Shown in pieces: positions 56,924 to 64,000 of a DNA stretch of 64,000 nucleotides. Below the pieces are notes generated by a model. It ran no database searches, was not told where the DNA came from, and saw nothing but the letters and a program-made list of their open reading frames with translations. The position numbers and the translations under genes were made by a program. How positions within the stretch are numbered: position 1 is the stretch's first letter; the number at the start of each line of letters is the position of its first letter. The DNA lies in NCBI RefSeq assembly GCF_026013545.1, contig NZ_JAPDOG010000001.1:37815-101814 (forward strand), given 5' to 3'. The stretch is from Defluviimonas salinarum. GTDB taxonomy: Bacteria > Pseudomonadota > Alphaproteobacteria > Rhodobacterales > Rhodobacteraceae.

Positions 56924-57997
56924 TCAGATCTCGACCTCGACGCGGCCGATCGCGTGCGAGCAGCAGGCCAGCACATAGCCCGCCTCGACGTCCTCCTCGC
57001 TGATGCCGCCGTTGTGGACCATGTGGACCTGGCCCGAGCGGGTCTTGACCTTGCAGGTGCCGCAGACGCCGATATTGCAGCCCGAGGGGATGTTGAGCCC
57101 CGAGGATTTCGCGACCGCGAGGATCGTGTCGGTTTCGGCGCAGGTGGAGACGACCTCGGAATTGACGAAGGCGATCTCGGCCTTCGCGGTTTCCTGCGGC
57201 ACCACGTCGTCGGGGATCTCGATGTCCTCGACTCGGAGCACCGGGGCCTGGAACGTCTCCTGGTGGTAGCGCGACATGTCGTAGCCGAGCGCGTGGAGCA
57301 TGTCGCGCACCGACTGCATGAAGCCCTCGGGGCCGCAGCAATAGACGTCGCGCTCGAGGTAATCGGGCGCCATAAGGCCGAGCATGAGCTGGTTGAAGTA
57401 GCCGCGATAGCCGGTCCAGACCTCGTAGGGTTCCTCGTGCTCCACGACGAAGTTGAGCCTGAGGCCCTGCACCCGGCTCGCCATGTATTCCAGCCGCTTG
57501 CGGAACACGATGTCCGACGGGCGCTTGGCGCAGGTGACGAAGCTGATGTCGGGATCCTCGCCGCGTTCGAAGAGGAACGAGGCCATCGACATCATCGGCG
57601 TCACGCCGGTACCGGCCGAGATGAAGAGGTACTTGCCGTCCGGCTGGCGCGGCAGGTGGAAGACGCCGCCCGGCCCCTTGACGTTGATCCGCATGCCCGG
57701 CTGGAGGTGTTCGAACATCCAGCGCACGCCGACGCTGTCGGGCTGCATTTTGGCGGTGATCGTCACATAGGCGTTCGAGGTCGGGCTCGAAGAGATGGTG
57801 AAGGTCCGCCACACCGTGCCGCCCGGCGCCGGCAGTTCCAGCGTGAGGAACTGGCCGGCCCGGAACAGGAACGTGCCCCCCGAGGGCGGCCGGAACGAGA
57901 ATGTCTTCACGTTCGGCGCCTCGGGAATGACCATCACGCATTCCAGGGGTTCGCTGTCATTCCAGAGCGGCGTGTTTTCGCGCGGCATCGGGATCAT
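56924..57997 (-). CDS. gbcB: glycine betaine demethylase reductase subunit (GbcB-like)
   Basis: 357 residues from ATG 57997; GGAG overlaps the upstream stop. FAD/NAD(P)H ferredoxin-reductase modules: FRAGQFLTLELPAPGG and RTFTISSSP (FAD), FISAGTGVTPMMSM (NAD), CCGPEGFMQSV, and a C-terminal plant-type [2Fe-2S] ferredoxin with CNIGVCGTC and a fourth Cys in VLACCSH. Supplies electrons to the Rieske oxygenase encoded 5 bases upstream. A hybrid-cluster-protein reductase is excluded by this partner. Confidence 0.88.
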   Translation of the reverse strand: MIPMPRENTPLWNDSEPLECVMVIPEAPNVKTFSFRPPSGGTFLFRAGQFLTLELPAPGGTVWRTFTISSSPTSNAYVTITAKMQPDSVGVRWMFEHLQPGMRINVKGPGGVFHLPRQPDGKYLFISAGTGVTPMMSMASFLFERGEDPDISFVTCAKRPSDIVFRKRLEYMASRVQGLRLNFVVEHEEPYEVWTGYRGYFNQLMLGLMAPDYLERDVYCCGPEGFMQSVRDMLHALGYDMSRYHQETFQAPVLRVEDIEIPDDVVPQETAKAEIAFVNSEVVSTCAETDTILAVAKSSGLNIPSGCNIGVCGTCKVKTRSGQVHMVHNGGISEEDVEAGYVLACCSHAIGRVEVEI

Positions 57998-58002
57998 GGG
58001 CG

Positions 58003-59238
58003 TTACTCCGCAGCGATGACTTTGCGGCCGACCATCCGGTTCTGCAGCGTCGCGACATACCAGTCGATGAACTGGATCACGCCGCTTTCCTGCAGGTCCG
58101 AATAGGGGCCGGGTTCGTAGGCGGGCGAGTTGATGCCGAGCTGGTTCTGCTCGACGACGTGGCGGTCCTCGTCGTTGGTCGCTTCCCAGACCTCGGTCAG
58201 GCGCTGGATGTCGTAATCCTCGCCCTCGACCGCGTCCTTGTGGACGAGCCAGGTCGTGGTCACCTGCGTCTCGGTCGGGCTGACCGGGAGGACGCGGAAG
58301 TTCAGGACGTGATCCGACAGGAAGTGGTTCCAGGTGTTGGGGTAGTGGAAGAAGAGAAGCGAGCCCGCGTTGGCGAAGGGCATGCCGGGCAGCATCTTCT
58401 TCACCGCCGCCTTGCCGTCCATCGTGTAGCTGACCGCGTCGCCGACGAAGGGGATGCGGACGAGGCGCCACTGTTCGTTGGGGTCGATGATGTATTTCGA
58501 CGGCAGGCCCGCGGCCTCGCAGCGCGCGACATGGGCCGCACCGGCGGGCGAGGAGACGCTGTCGTCGGCGCCGACGAGGTTCGGGTCGTCGTTGAAGGTG
58601 CGGCAGAGCGACGGATGCGAGCCCGAGCAATGGTAGCACTCGCGGTTGTTCTCCAGCACGAGCTTCCAGTTGCCCTTCTCGATGATCGTCGACTGGTGCG
58701 CCACTTTCAGGTCCGCGAGCGTGTGCTTGGCGGTGTAGCGGTCGGCTTCGGCCTTCACGGGCGCGAAGTCGGGCGCGGTCTCGGCGAGGCAGATGAAGAT
58801 CATGCCGGCGGCCATGTCGCAATGGACCGGCTTCAGCCCGTGCTTGGACGCGTCGAAGTCCTTGCCCATGTCGCGCGCCCAGAGGAGGCGGCCGTCAAGC
58901 TCGTAGGTCCACTGGTGGTAGGGGCAGACGAGCTTCGGGTTCGAGCCCTTGGCGGTCTGGCAGATCCGGCTGCCACGGTGGCGGCAGGAATTGTGGAAGG
59001 CGCGGACGACATTGTCGTTGCCGCGCACCACGATCACCGAATAGTCGCCGATCTGGACGGTGACGAAGTTGCCTGGCTTGGCAATCTCGGGCGCGGAGGC
59101 GACGTAGACCCAGTCGCGGGTCCAGATCAGCCGCATGTCGGCGTCGTAGACCTCGGGGGCGGTGTAGAAGTCACGGCCAAGCGAGGTCTTCGGGCGGCGC
59201 GAGAGTAGCTGCGAGAGGATGTCGGAATCGCGAAGCAT
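58003..59238 (-). CDS. gbcA: Rieske oxygenase, glycine betaine demethylase type (GbcA-like)
   Basis: 411 residues from ATG 59238. Rieske cluster ligands Cys85, His87 (CRHRG) and Cys105, His108 (CPYHQW); mononuclear iron site in NNRECYHCSGSHPSL (His203, His208) with a downstream acidic ligand. Ring-hydroxylating oxygenase alpha fold. The pairing with a GbcB-type reductase and the sequence pattern LSRRPKTSLGRDFYTAPEV point to oxidative N-demethylation of glycine betaine to dimethylglycine and formaldehyde. Stachydrine or carnitine-type substrates are alternatives. Divergent from the nitrilase-like gene with 278 bases that show no gene. Confidence 0.88.
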   Translation of the reverse strand: MLRDSDILSQLLSRRPKTSLGRDFYTAPEVYDADMRLIWTRDWVYVASAPEIAKPGNFVTVQIGDYSVIVVRGNDNVVRAFHNSCRHRGSRICQTAKGSNPKLVCPYHQWTYELDGRLLWARDMGKDFDASKHGLKPVHCDMAAGMIFICLAETAPDFAPVKAEADRYTAKHTLADLKVAHQSTIIEKGNWKLVLENNRECYHCSGSHPSLCRTFNDDPNLVGADDSVSSPAGAAHVARCEAAGLPSKYIIDPNEQWRLVRIPFVGDAVSYTMDGKAAVKKMLPGMPFANAGSLLFFHYPNTWNHFLSDHVLNFRVLPVSPTETQVTTTWLVHKDAVEGEDYDIQRLTEVWEATNDEDRHVVEQNQLGINSPAYEPGPYSDLQESGVIQFIDWYVATLQNRMVGRKVIAAE

Positions 59239-59516
59239 GGGCGGGGTCCTTGAGGCGGCCGGCGGCCGTGGGTGGAATGCCGGGCGCTTATGAGCCGAAA
59301 ACGACAGAGGTGGAGCGTCGAAAGCGACATCTTGCCACCGATAATTGACGCTGTGGAAACGGCCGCCGCCGCGCGGTCCCGCCCGGCCGGTGCGGCGGCC
59401 GCGCCACACTTTTGCGCGATCTGGTTTCCGTGCCGTCGATTTGCCGCTATGGAGAGCGACGAACGGACTAAGGCCTGTCCTGCCTCGCGGGGCGGACGGC
59501 CGACGGAGATACGGAT

Positions 59517-60509
59517 ATGACCCCTTTCGCCATTGCCGGCGTGCAGATGCATGTCAGCGCGCTCAACTCCAACGTTGAAGGCATGATCCATCGCCTCGAT
59601 ATCCTGATGGCGCGCTTCCCCTGGACCCAGATGGTGCTCTTCTCGGAGCTGGCGCCCTACGGCCCGCTGCCGCGCTTCGCGCAGCCCTTCGAGAACGAGG
59701 CGCTCGACCAGTTCCGCGCCGCGGCACGGCGCTACAAGGTCTGGCTGATCCCCGGCTCGATGTTCGAGAAGGCCGAGGACGGGCGGATCTACAACACTTC
59801 CGCTGTCATCGACCCGACGGGCCATGTGGTCAGCCGCTACCGCAAGATGTTCCCGTTCAGACCTTATGAATCGGAAGTCGAGGCCGGAACCGAGTTCTGC
59901 GTCTTCGACGTGCCCGAGGTCGGCCGCTTCGGGCTCTCGATCTGCTACGACATCTGGTTCCCGGAGACGACGCGCCAGCTCACCTCGGCCGGGGTCGAGG
60001 TGCTGTTGCACCCGGTGCTGACCGGCACCACCGACCGCGACGCGGAACTGGCGATCGCGCGGGCGACGGCGGCGCAGTTCCAGTGCTACGTCATCGACGT
60101 GAACGGCTTGAGCGCCGGCGGCGTCGGGCGTTCGCTCGTCGTCGATCCGGCGGCGACGGTGCTGCACCAGTCGGGCGGACAGGAGGACATGTTCCCGATC
60201 GAGGTCGATCTCGATCAGGTCCGGCGTCAGCGCGAGACCGGGATCAAGGGCCTGGGCCAGGTGCTGAAGAGCTTCCGCGACCGCTCGGCGGAGTTCAGCG
60301 TCTACGACCGGACGAGTGGAGCGGATGCCTATCTCAAGACCCTCGGGCCTCTGGAGATGCCGCGTCAGGGCTCGCGGCTCGGGCTGGAAATACCGGTTGT
60401 GAGCGCTCACACAATGTCGCATGCTGTTCACAATCTGGCCTTCCATTCGGCGAGATCGGATGCGGAGGACCTTCCGCCACCACTGGCGGACAAATCAGCG
60501 AGCGGCTGA
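59517..60509 (+). CDS. carbon-nitrogen hydrolase (nitrilase superfamily)
   Basis: 330 residues. Catalytic triad Glu44 (LFSELAPYG), Lys110 (RYRKMFPF) and Cys143 (SICYDIWFPE). Hydrolyses an amide or nitrile; N-carbamoylputrescine amidase, omega-amidase and aliphatic amidase are all possible. Being 30-50 residues longer than simple amidases, it has a C-terminal extension (from about 285). Sits between the divergent GbcAB genes and the amino-acid decarboxylase; a hairpin separates it from the latter. Confidence 0.87.
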   Translation: MTPFAIAGVQMHVSALNSNVEGMIHRLDILMARFPWTQMVLFSELAPYGPLPRFAQPFENEALDQFRAAARRYKVWLIPGSMFEKAEDGRIYNTSAVIDPTGHVVSRYRKMFPFRPYESEVEAGTEFCVFDVPEVGRFGLSICYDIWFPETTRQLTSAGVEVLLHPVLTGTTDRDAELAIARATAAQFQCYVIDVNGLSAGGVGRSLVVDPAATVLHQSGGQEDMFPIEVDLDQVRRQRETGIKGLGQVLKSFRDRSAEFSVYDRTSGADAYLKTLGPLEMPRQGSRLGLEIPVVSAHTMSHAVHNLAFHSARSDAEDLPPPLADKSASG

Positions 60510-60530
60510 GCGCTCGGGTCTGCCGAGCGC
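60510..60530 (+). terminator. hairpin between the CN hydrolase and decarboxylase genes
   Basis: GCGCTCGG (60510-60517) and CCGAGCGC (60523-60530), loop GTCTG, a perfect 8-bp stem starting right after the CN hydrolase stop. No U-tract. A TATAAA word at 60559-60564 just upstream of the decarboxylase may be a -10 element for a new transcript, with a poor -35. Attenuator or terminator. Confidence 0.45.
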
Positions 60531-60578
60531 GCGCTGACCCGCAAATCCTCGGTCGCCGTATAAAACGGGGACGAGGCC

Positions 60579-63317
60579 ATGCAATCGGTCAACGACTACT
60601 ATTCGGCGATCCAGCTCCGCTCGGACCGGTGGAGCGCGTTGCGCGCGGCCACCGCCGCGCTGGCGCGCGACCCCTCGGGCCGCAAGGCGGACGCCCTGCG
60701 CAAGGAGATCGAACGGCTCTTCGACGCGCTGGCGCTGGTCGAGACCTACTGGGCCTTTCCGGGCGTACAGGCCTTCGACCATCTCCGGCGGCAGTTCGAG
60801 CACGGCAATCTCGACGATCTTGCCTTCGGCACCCACCGAGCGGCGCGGGCGCTGGCCACCGGCGCCTATCGCCGCCGCCACATCCCACTCGACCGCGACA
60901 GTGCCGATGCCGAGGATCACGAGGACGAGGCGATGCTCTCGCCCGAGGCGCGGGCTCTGGCGCGGCACTATTTCGAGGTGATGATCGTCGACGACCTGAA
61001 CGAGCATCAGGAACGCTGGCTTAGGAACAACGTCCAGCGGATGCGGCGGCCGGAGGACCCGTTCGTCTACGAGACCGTGGTCGTGCCGAGCCTGGAGGAC
61101 GCGCTGATCGGCATCCTCTTCAACCACAACGTCCAGGCGGTCGTGGTGCGGCCGGGGCTGACCCTGAAGTCGAAGACCGATCTGCCGATCCTGAAACGCT
61201 ACCTGAACCGCGCCGGCGGCGCAGAGGGGATCGAGTCGCTGAAGGCAGAGGATTACGGGCCCGAGCTCTGTCGGCTCATCGCGAAAGTGCGGCCGGAGCT
61301 CGACGCGTATCTCGTCACGGAGCGCTCGGTCGAGGAGATCGCCGGGCTCGATCTCGGTATCTGCCGGCGGGTGTTCTACAATCAGGAGGACTTCCTCGAA
61401 CTGCATCTCAACATCCTCCGGGGCGTGCAGTCGCGCTACAAGACGCCGTTCTTCACTGCGCTGGTGGAGTATTCCAAGCAGCCGACGGGCGTCTTCCACG
61501 CCATGCCGATCAGCCGCGGCAAGTCGATCTCGCGCTCGCACTGGATCCAGGACATGGGGGCGTTCTACGGGCCGAACATCTTCCTCGCCGAGACATCGGC
61601 GACGAGCGGGGGGCTCGACAGCCTCCTTGAGCCGCACGGGCCGATCAAGAAGGCGCAGGAACTCGCGGCGCGGGCATTCGGCGCGAAGCAGACCTTCTTT
61701 GCCACGAACGGCACCTCGACCTGCAACAAGATCGTGGTGCAGGCGCTGATGCGGCCGGGCGACATCGTGCTGATCGACCGCGACTGCCACAAGTCGCACC
61801 ATTACGGCATGGTGCTCGCGGGCGCGCAGGTCGTCTACCTCGACAGCTATCCCTTGAACGACTACTCGATGTACGGCGCGGTGCCGCTGAAGGAGGTCAA
61901 GCACCAGCTCCTGAAGCTGAAGGCCGCGGGCAAGCTCGACCAGGTTCGGATGCTCCTGCTCACGAACTGCACCTTCGACGGCATCGTCTACAATGTCGAG
62001 CGGGTGATGGAGGAATGCCTCGCCATCAAGCCCGACCTGATCTTCCTCTGGGACGAGGCGTGGTTCGCCTTCGCCCGTTTCGGCCCGACCTACCGCCAGC
62101 GCACCGCGATGAACGCCGCGAACAACCTGCGCGAGAAGCTCAGGAGCCCCGAACAGGCCAAGGCCTGGGAAAAGCAACAGGAGAAGCTGAAGGACGCCGA
62201 CGAGGCGACGCTCCTCAAGACCCGGCTCGTGGCGCCGCCGGAGGCGCGGGTGCGTGTCTATGCGACCCAGTCGACCCACAAGACGCTGACCTCGCTCCGG
62301 CAGGGCTCAATGATCCATGTCAACGACCAGGACTTCAAGGGCGAGGTCGAGCAGAGCTTCCGCGAAGCCTACATGACCCATACCTCCACGAGCCCGAACT
62401 ACCAGATCATTGCCTCGCTCGATGTCGGGCGGCGGCAGGTCGAGCTTGAAGGGTTCGAGTTCGTCCAGCGCCAGGTCGAGGCGGCGATGTCGATGCGCAA
62501 GGCGATCGCGACCCATCCATTGTTGCAGAAGTACTTCAAGGTGCTGGCTGCGGGCGACATGATCCCGGCCGAGTATCGCGAGAGCGGCGTCGAGAGCTAC
62601 TACGATCCCCATCAGGGATGGACCGATATCTGGGAATGCTGGGAGCGCGACGAGTTCGTTCTCGACGCGACGCGGGTGACGCTCGCGGTCGGCGGGACCG
62701 GCTGGGACGGCGACACGTTCAAGACCAAGATCCTGATGGACAAGTACGGGATCCAGATCAACAAGACCTCGCGCAACACGGTCCTCTTCATGACCAATAT
62801 CGGCACGACGCGGTCCTCGGTCGCCTATCTCATCGAGGTGCTGGTCGAGATCGCCAACGAGCTTGACGAGCGGCTCGACGATGCCTCGAAGATGGAGCGG
62901 CTGGCCTTCGAGCACCGGGTCAAGGCGCTGATGGTTGACCTGCCGCCCCTGCCGGACTTCTCGCGTTTCCACGACGCCTTCCGCAGCGACCAGAGCACCA
63001 CCGAGGGCGACATCCGCACCGCCTTCTTCCTCAGTTACGACGAGAACAACTGCGACTACCTCGCGCTCGACGGCTCGATCCGGCAGGCGATGAAATCGGG
63101 GCGCGAGGTAGTTTCGGCCTCGTTCATCATCCCCTATCCGCCGGGCTTTCCGATCCTGGTGCCGGGGCAGGTGGTCAGCGAGGAGATCCTCGCCTTCATG
63201 CGTGCGCTCGACGTCAACGAGATCCACGGCTACCGGCCCGACCTCGGGCTTCGCGTCTTCACCGAAGAGGCGCTCGACAATCTGGTGAAAAACAAGCTGC
63301 CGAAAGCGGCGGAATAA
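60579..63317 (+). CDS. large PLP-dependent Orn/Lys/Arg decarboxylase family protein
   Basis: 912 residues, about 150-200 longer than E. coli LdcI or AdiA (about 715-755). The extra length is an N-terminal helical region to about 155 before the wing-like domain. Fold-type I core from about 310: AMPISRGKSISRSHWIQDMG, TSATSGGLDSLLEPHGPIKKA, TFFATNGTSTCNKIVVQAL, RDCHKSHHYG, FLWDEAWFAFARF and the Schiff-base Lys568 in STHKTLTSLRQGS. C-terminal domain from about 760 with FIIPYPPGFPILVPG. Probably decarboxylates a basic or related amino acid to an amine; substrate cannot be read. Sixteen bases before an ATP-grasp gene, so they likely work together. Confidence 0.88.
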   Translation: MQSVNDYYSAIQLRSDRWSALRAATAALARDPSGRKADALRKEIERLFDALALVETYWAFPGVQAFDHLRRQFEHGNLDDLAFGTHRAARALATGAYRRRHIPLDRDSADAEDHEDEAMLSPEARALARHYFEVMIVDDLNEHQERWLRNNVQRMRRPEDPFVYETVVVPSLEDALIGILFNHNVQAVVVRPGLTLKSKTDLPILKRYLNRAGGAEGIESLKAEDYGPELCRLIAKVRPELDAYLVTERSVEEIAGLDLGICRRVFYNQEDFLELHLNILRGVQSRYKTPFFTALVEYSKQPTGVFHAMPISRGKSISRSHWIQDMGAFYGPNIFLAETSATSGGLDSLLEPHGPIKKAQELAARAFGAKQTFFATNGTSTCNKIVVQALMRPGDIVLIDRDCHKSHHYGMVLAGAQVVYLDSYPLNDYSMYGAVPLKEVKHQLLKLKAAGKLDQVRMLLLTNCTFDGIVYNVERVMEECLAIKPDLIFLWDEAWFAFARFGPTYRQRTAMNAANNLREKLRSPEQAKAWEKQQEKLKDADEATLLKTRLVAPPEARVRVYATQSTHKTLTSLRQGSMIHVNDQDFKGEVEQSFREAYMTHTSTSPNYQIIASLDVGRRQVELEGFEFVQRQVEAAMSMRKAIATHPLLQKYFKVLAAGDMIPAEYRESGVESYYDPHQGWTDIWECWERDEFVLDATRVTLAVGGTGWDGDTFKTKILMDKYGIQINKTSRNTVLFMTNIGTTRSSVAYLIEVLVEIANELDERLDDASKMERLAFEHRVKALMVDLPPLPDFSRFHDAFRSDQSTTEGDIRTAFFLSYDENNCDYLALDGSIRQAMKSGREVVSASFIIPYPPGFPILVPGQVVSEEILAFMRALDVNEIHGYRPDLGLRVFTEEALDNLVKNKLPKAAE

Positions 63318-63332
63318 ACAGGGGAGAGACAG

Positions 63333-64000
63333 ATGGCGACCAGAGAACTGCAGAACATTTCCGAGATCCGCCGGCATTTTCACCGCAACGAGGATCCGGT
63401 CTATTTTATCTCGGCAACCAATTTCAACCTGCTGGGTATCGACGAATGGTGCAAGAATTTCAAATACATATGTTATATCGACTGCTATGATGGCCGCCAC
63501 CCGAACGTCTTCTGCCCCTCCGAGCAGCCGCATGCCGAGTTCCAGTCGATCGAGGAGATCAACAACTACCTTCTGCAGCACAAGGAGGTGATCGACCTCA
63601 TCAAGCGGCGCGGCGGCAAGCCGAAGTTCGTCTTCCTGATGTTCGACGAGGAGACCGAGCGGCTGTCGAAGGAGCTTGGCGCCGAGGTCTGGTTCCCGAA
63701 GGCGAAGCTGCGCACGAAGTGCGACAACAAGATCGAGACGGTGAGGATCGGCAACAAGGCCGGGGTGCCCTCGGTGCCGAACACGCTTTCCGAGGTGAAA
63801 AGCTACGAGCACCTGAAGAAGATCTGCGACAAGGCCGAGCTCGGCCATGACCTCGTGCTGCAATCGGCCTTCGGCGATAGCGGCCACACCACCTTCTTCA
63901 TCAAGTCCGAGGCCGATTTCCGCCGCCACGAGCACGAGATCGTCGGCGAGGGCGAGATCAAGATCATGAAGCGGATCGACTGCCGCGGCTCGGCGATCGA
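63333..64000 (+). CDS. ATP-grasp ligase, C-terminus beyond the window
   Basis: The first 222 residues are visible from ATG 63333 (GGGGAGAG upstream). A pre-ATP-grasp alpha-beta domain (ISEIRRHFHRNEDPVYFISA, FKYICYIDCYDGRHPNVF, GGKPKFVFLMFDEETERLSK) is followed by the start of the ATP-grasp fold (RTKCDNKIETVRIGNKAGVP, VLQSAFGDSGHTTFFIKSE, IKIMKRIDCRGSAI). This is the layout of biotin-carboxylase-like peptide or amide ligases, not of biotin carboxylase itself, since no biotin partner is present. Bases 63355-63490 are richer in A/T than the surroundings. Directly behind the decarboxylase, so it may activate a carboxylate and join it to the amine product. Confidence 0.8.
   Translation, partial: MATRELQNISEIRRHFHRNEDPVYFISATNFNLLGIDEWCKNFKYICYIDCYDGRHPNVFCPSEQPHAEFQSIEEINNYLLQHKEVIDLIKRRGGKPKFVFLMFDEETERLSKELGAEVWFPKAKLRTKCDNKIETVRIGNKAGVPSVPNTLSEVKSYEHLKKICDKAELGHDLVLQSAFGDSGHTTFFIKSEADFRRHEHEIVGEGEIKIMKRIDCRGSAI

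Noticed and set aside
60495-63935. Long minus-strand frames antisense to the decarboxylase and ATP-grasp genes
   Set aside because: Shadows of coding sequence with PLP and ATP-grasp motifs on the plus strand; no domain in the antisense reading.

Overview
The window is GC-rich, densely coded bacterial chromosome. Gene order and protein types point to an alphaproteobacterium of the Rhodobacterales (Rhodobacteraceae/Paracoccaceae). Markers are xerD next to aroK-aroB and ssb, the lptF-lptG-lptD-surA-pdxA-rsmA block, prfA-prmC-DUF4167, single-strand binding protein with a GGYGGGS tail, and intergenic repeats of the CTTCATTGCCGAA type. No rRNA, tRNA, CRISPR array, transposase or prophage was seen. 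I cannot name the species.

Layout. 1-9.4 kb is housekeeping: xerD (cut by the window edge), an envelope hypothetical, a tiny membrane protein, aroK-aroB, ssb, a PepSY / cytochrome b561 / membrane-bound LuxR-type trio, a lytic transglycosylase, an ABM-fold protein and a SRAP DNA-lesion sensor. 8.5-19.7 kb looks like an accessory catabolic locus. A LysR regulator is divergent from a class II aldolase, a MocD-like diiron oxygenase/desaturase and a MocE-like Rieske ferredoxin. These converge on a complete peptide/opine-type ABC importer, and a formylglycine sulfatase/phosphonate monoester hydrolase follows. 19.8-32.4 kb is a formate dehydrogenase locus: FdhABC with a Cys active site, a Tat-signal peptide protein, a TorD-type chaperone, DUF3305, DUF3306, a 650-residue multi-[4Fe-4S] protein, a periplasmic-binding/cytochrome-c-like protein with a broken haem motif, Mrp, a biotin/lipoate-ligase-like protein and two small DUF proteins.

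32.4-41 kb holds an orphan iron-type binding protein with a candidate iron box, MazG, an M20 amidohydrolase, agmatinase behind a striking inverted/direct repeat, DUF1499, prfA, prmC and DUF4167. 41-48.7 kb is the minus-strand LPS-export and outer-membrane biogenesis block with pdxA and rsmA. 48.8-56.8 kb carries pepA-holC, a GT25 glycosyltransferase, a retropepsin-like protein, MarC, an ABC-F ATPase, ndk, a TfoX C-terminal domain protein and small hypotheticals. 56.9-59.2 kb encodes a glycine-betaine-type Rieske demethylase pair (GbcA/GbcB-like). 59.5-64 kb carries a carbon-nitrogen hydrolase, a very long PLP-dependent basic-amino-acid decarboxylase and the start of an ATP-grasp ligase that runs off the window.

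How parts may work together (inference). Both the MocDE-like oxygenase and GbcAB would release one-carbon units from methylated substrates, and formate dehydrogenase would oxidise the resulting formate. The decarboxylase/ATP-grasp pair at the right edge, and the MocDE/aldolase/importer locus, are the best candidates for undescribed metabolism.
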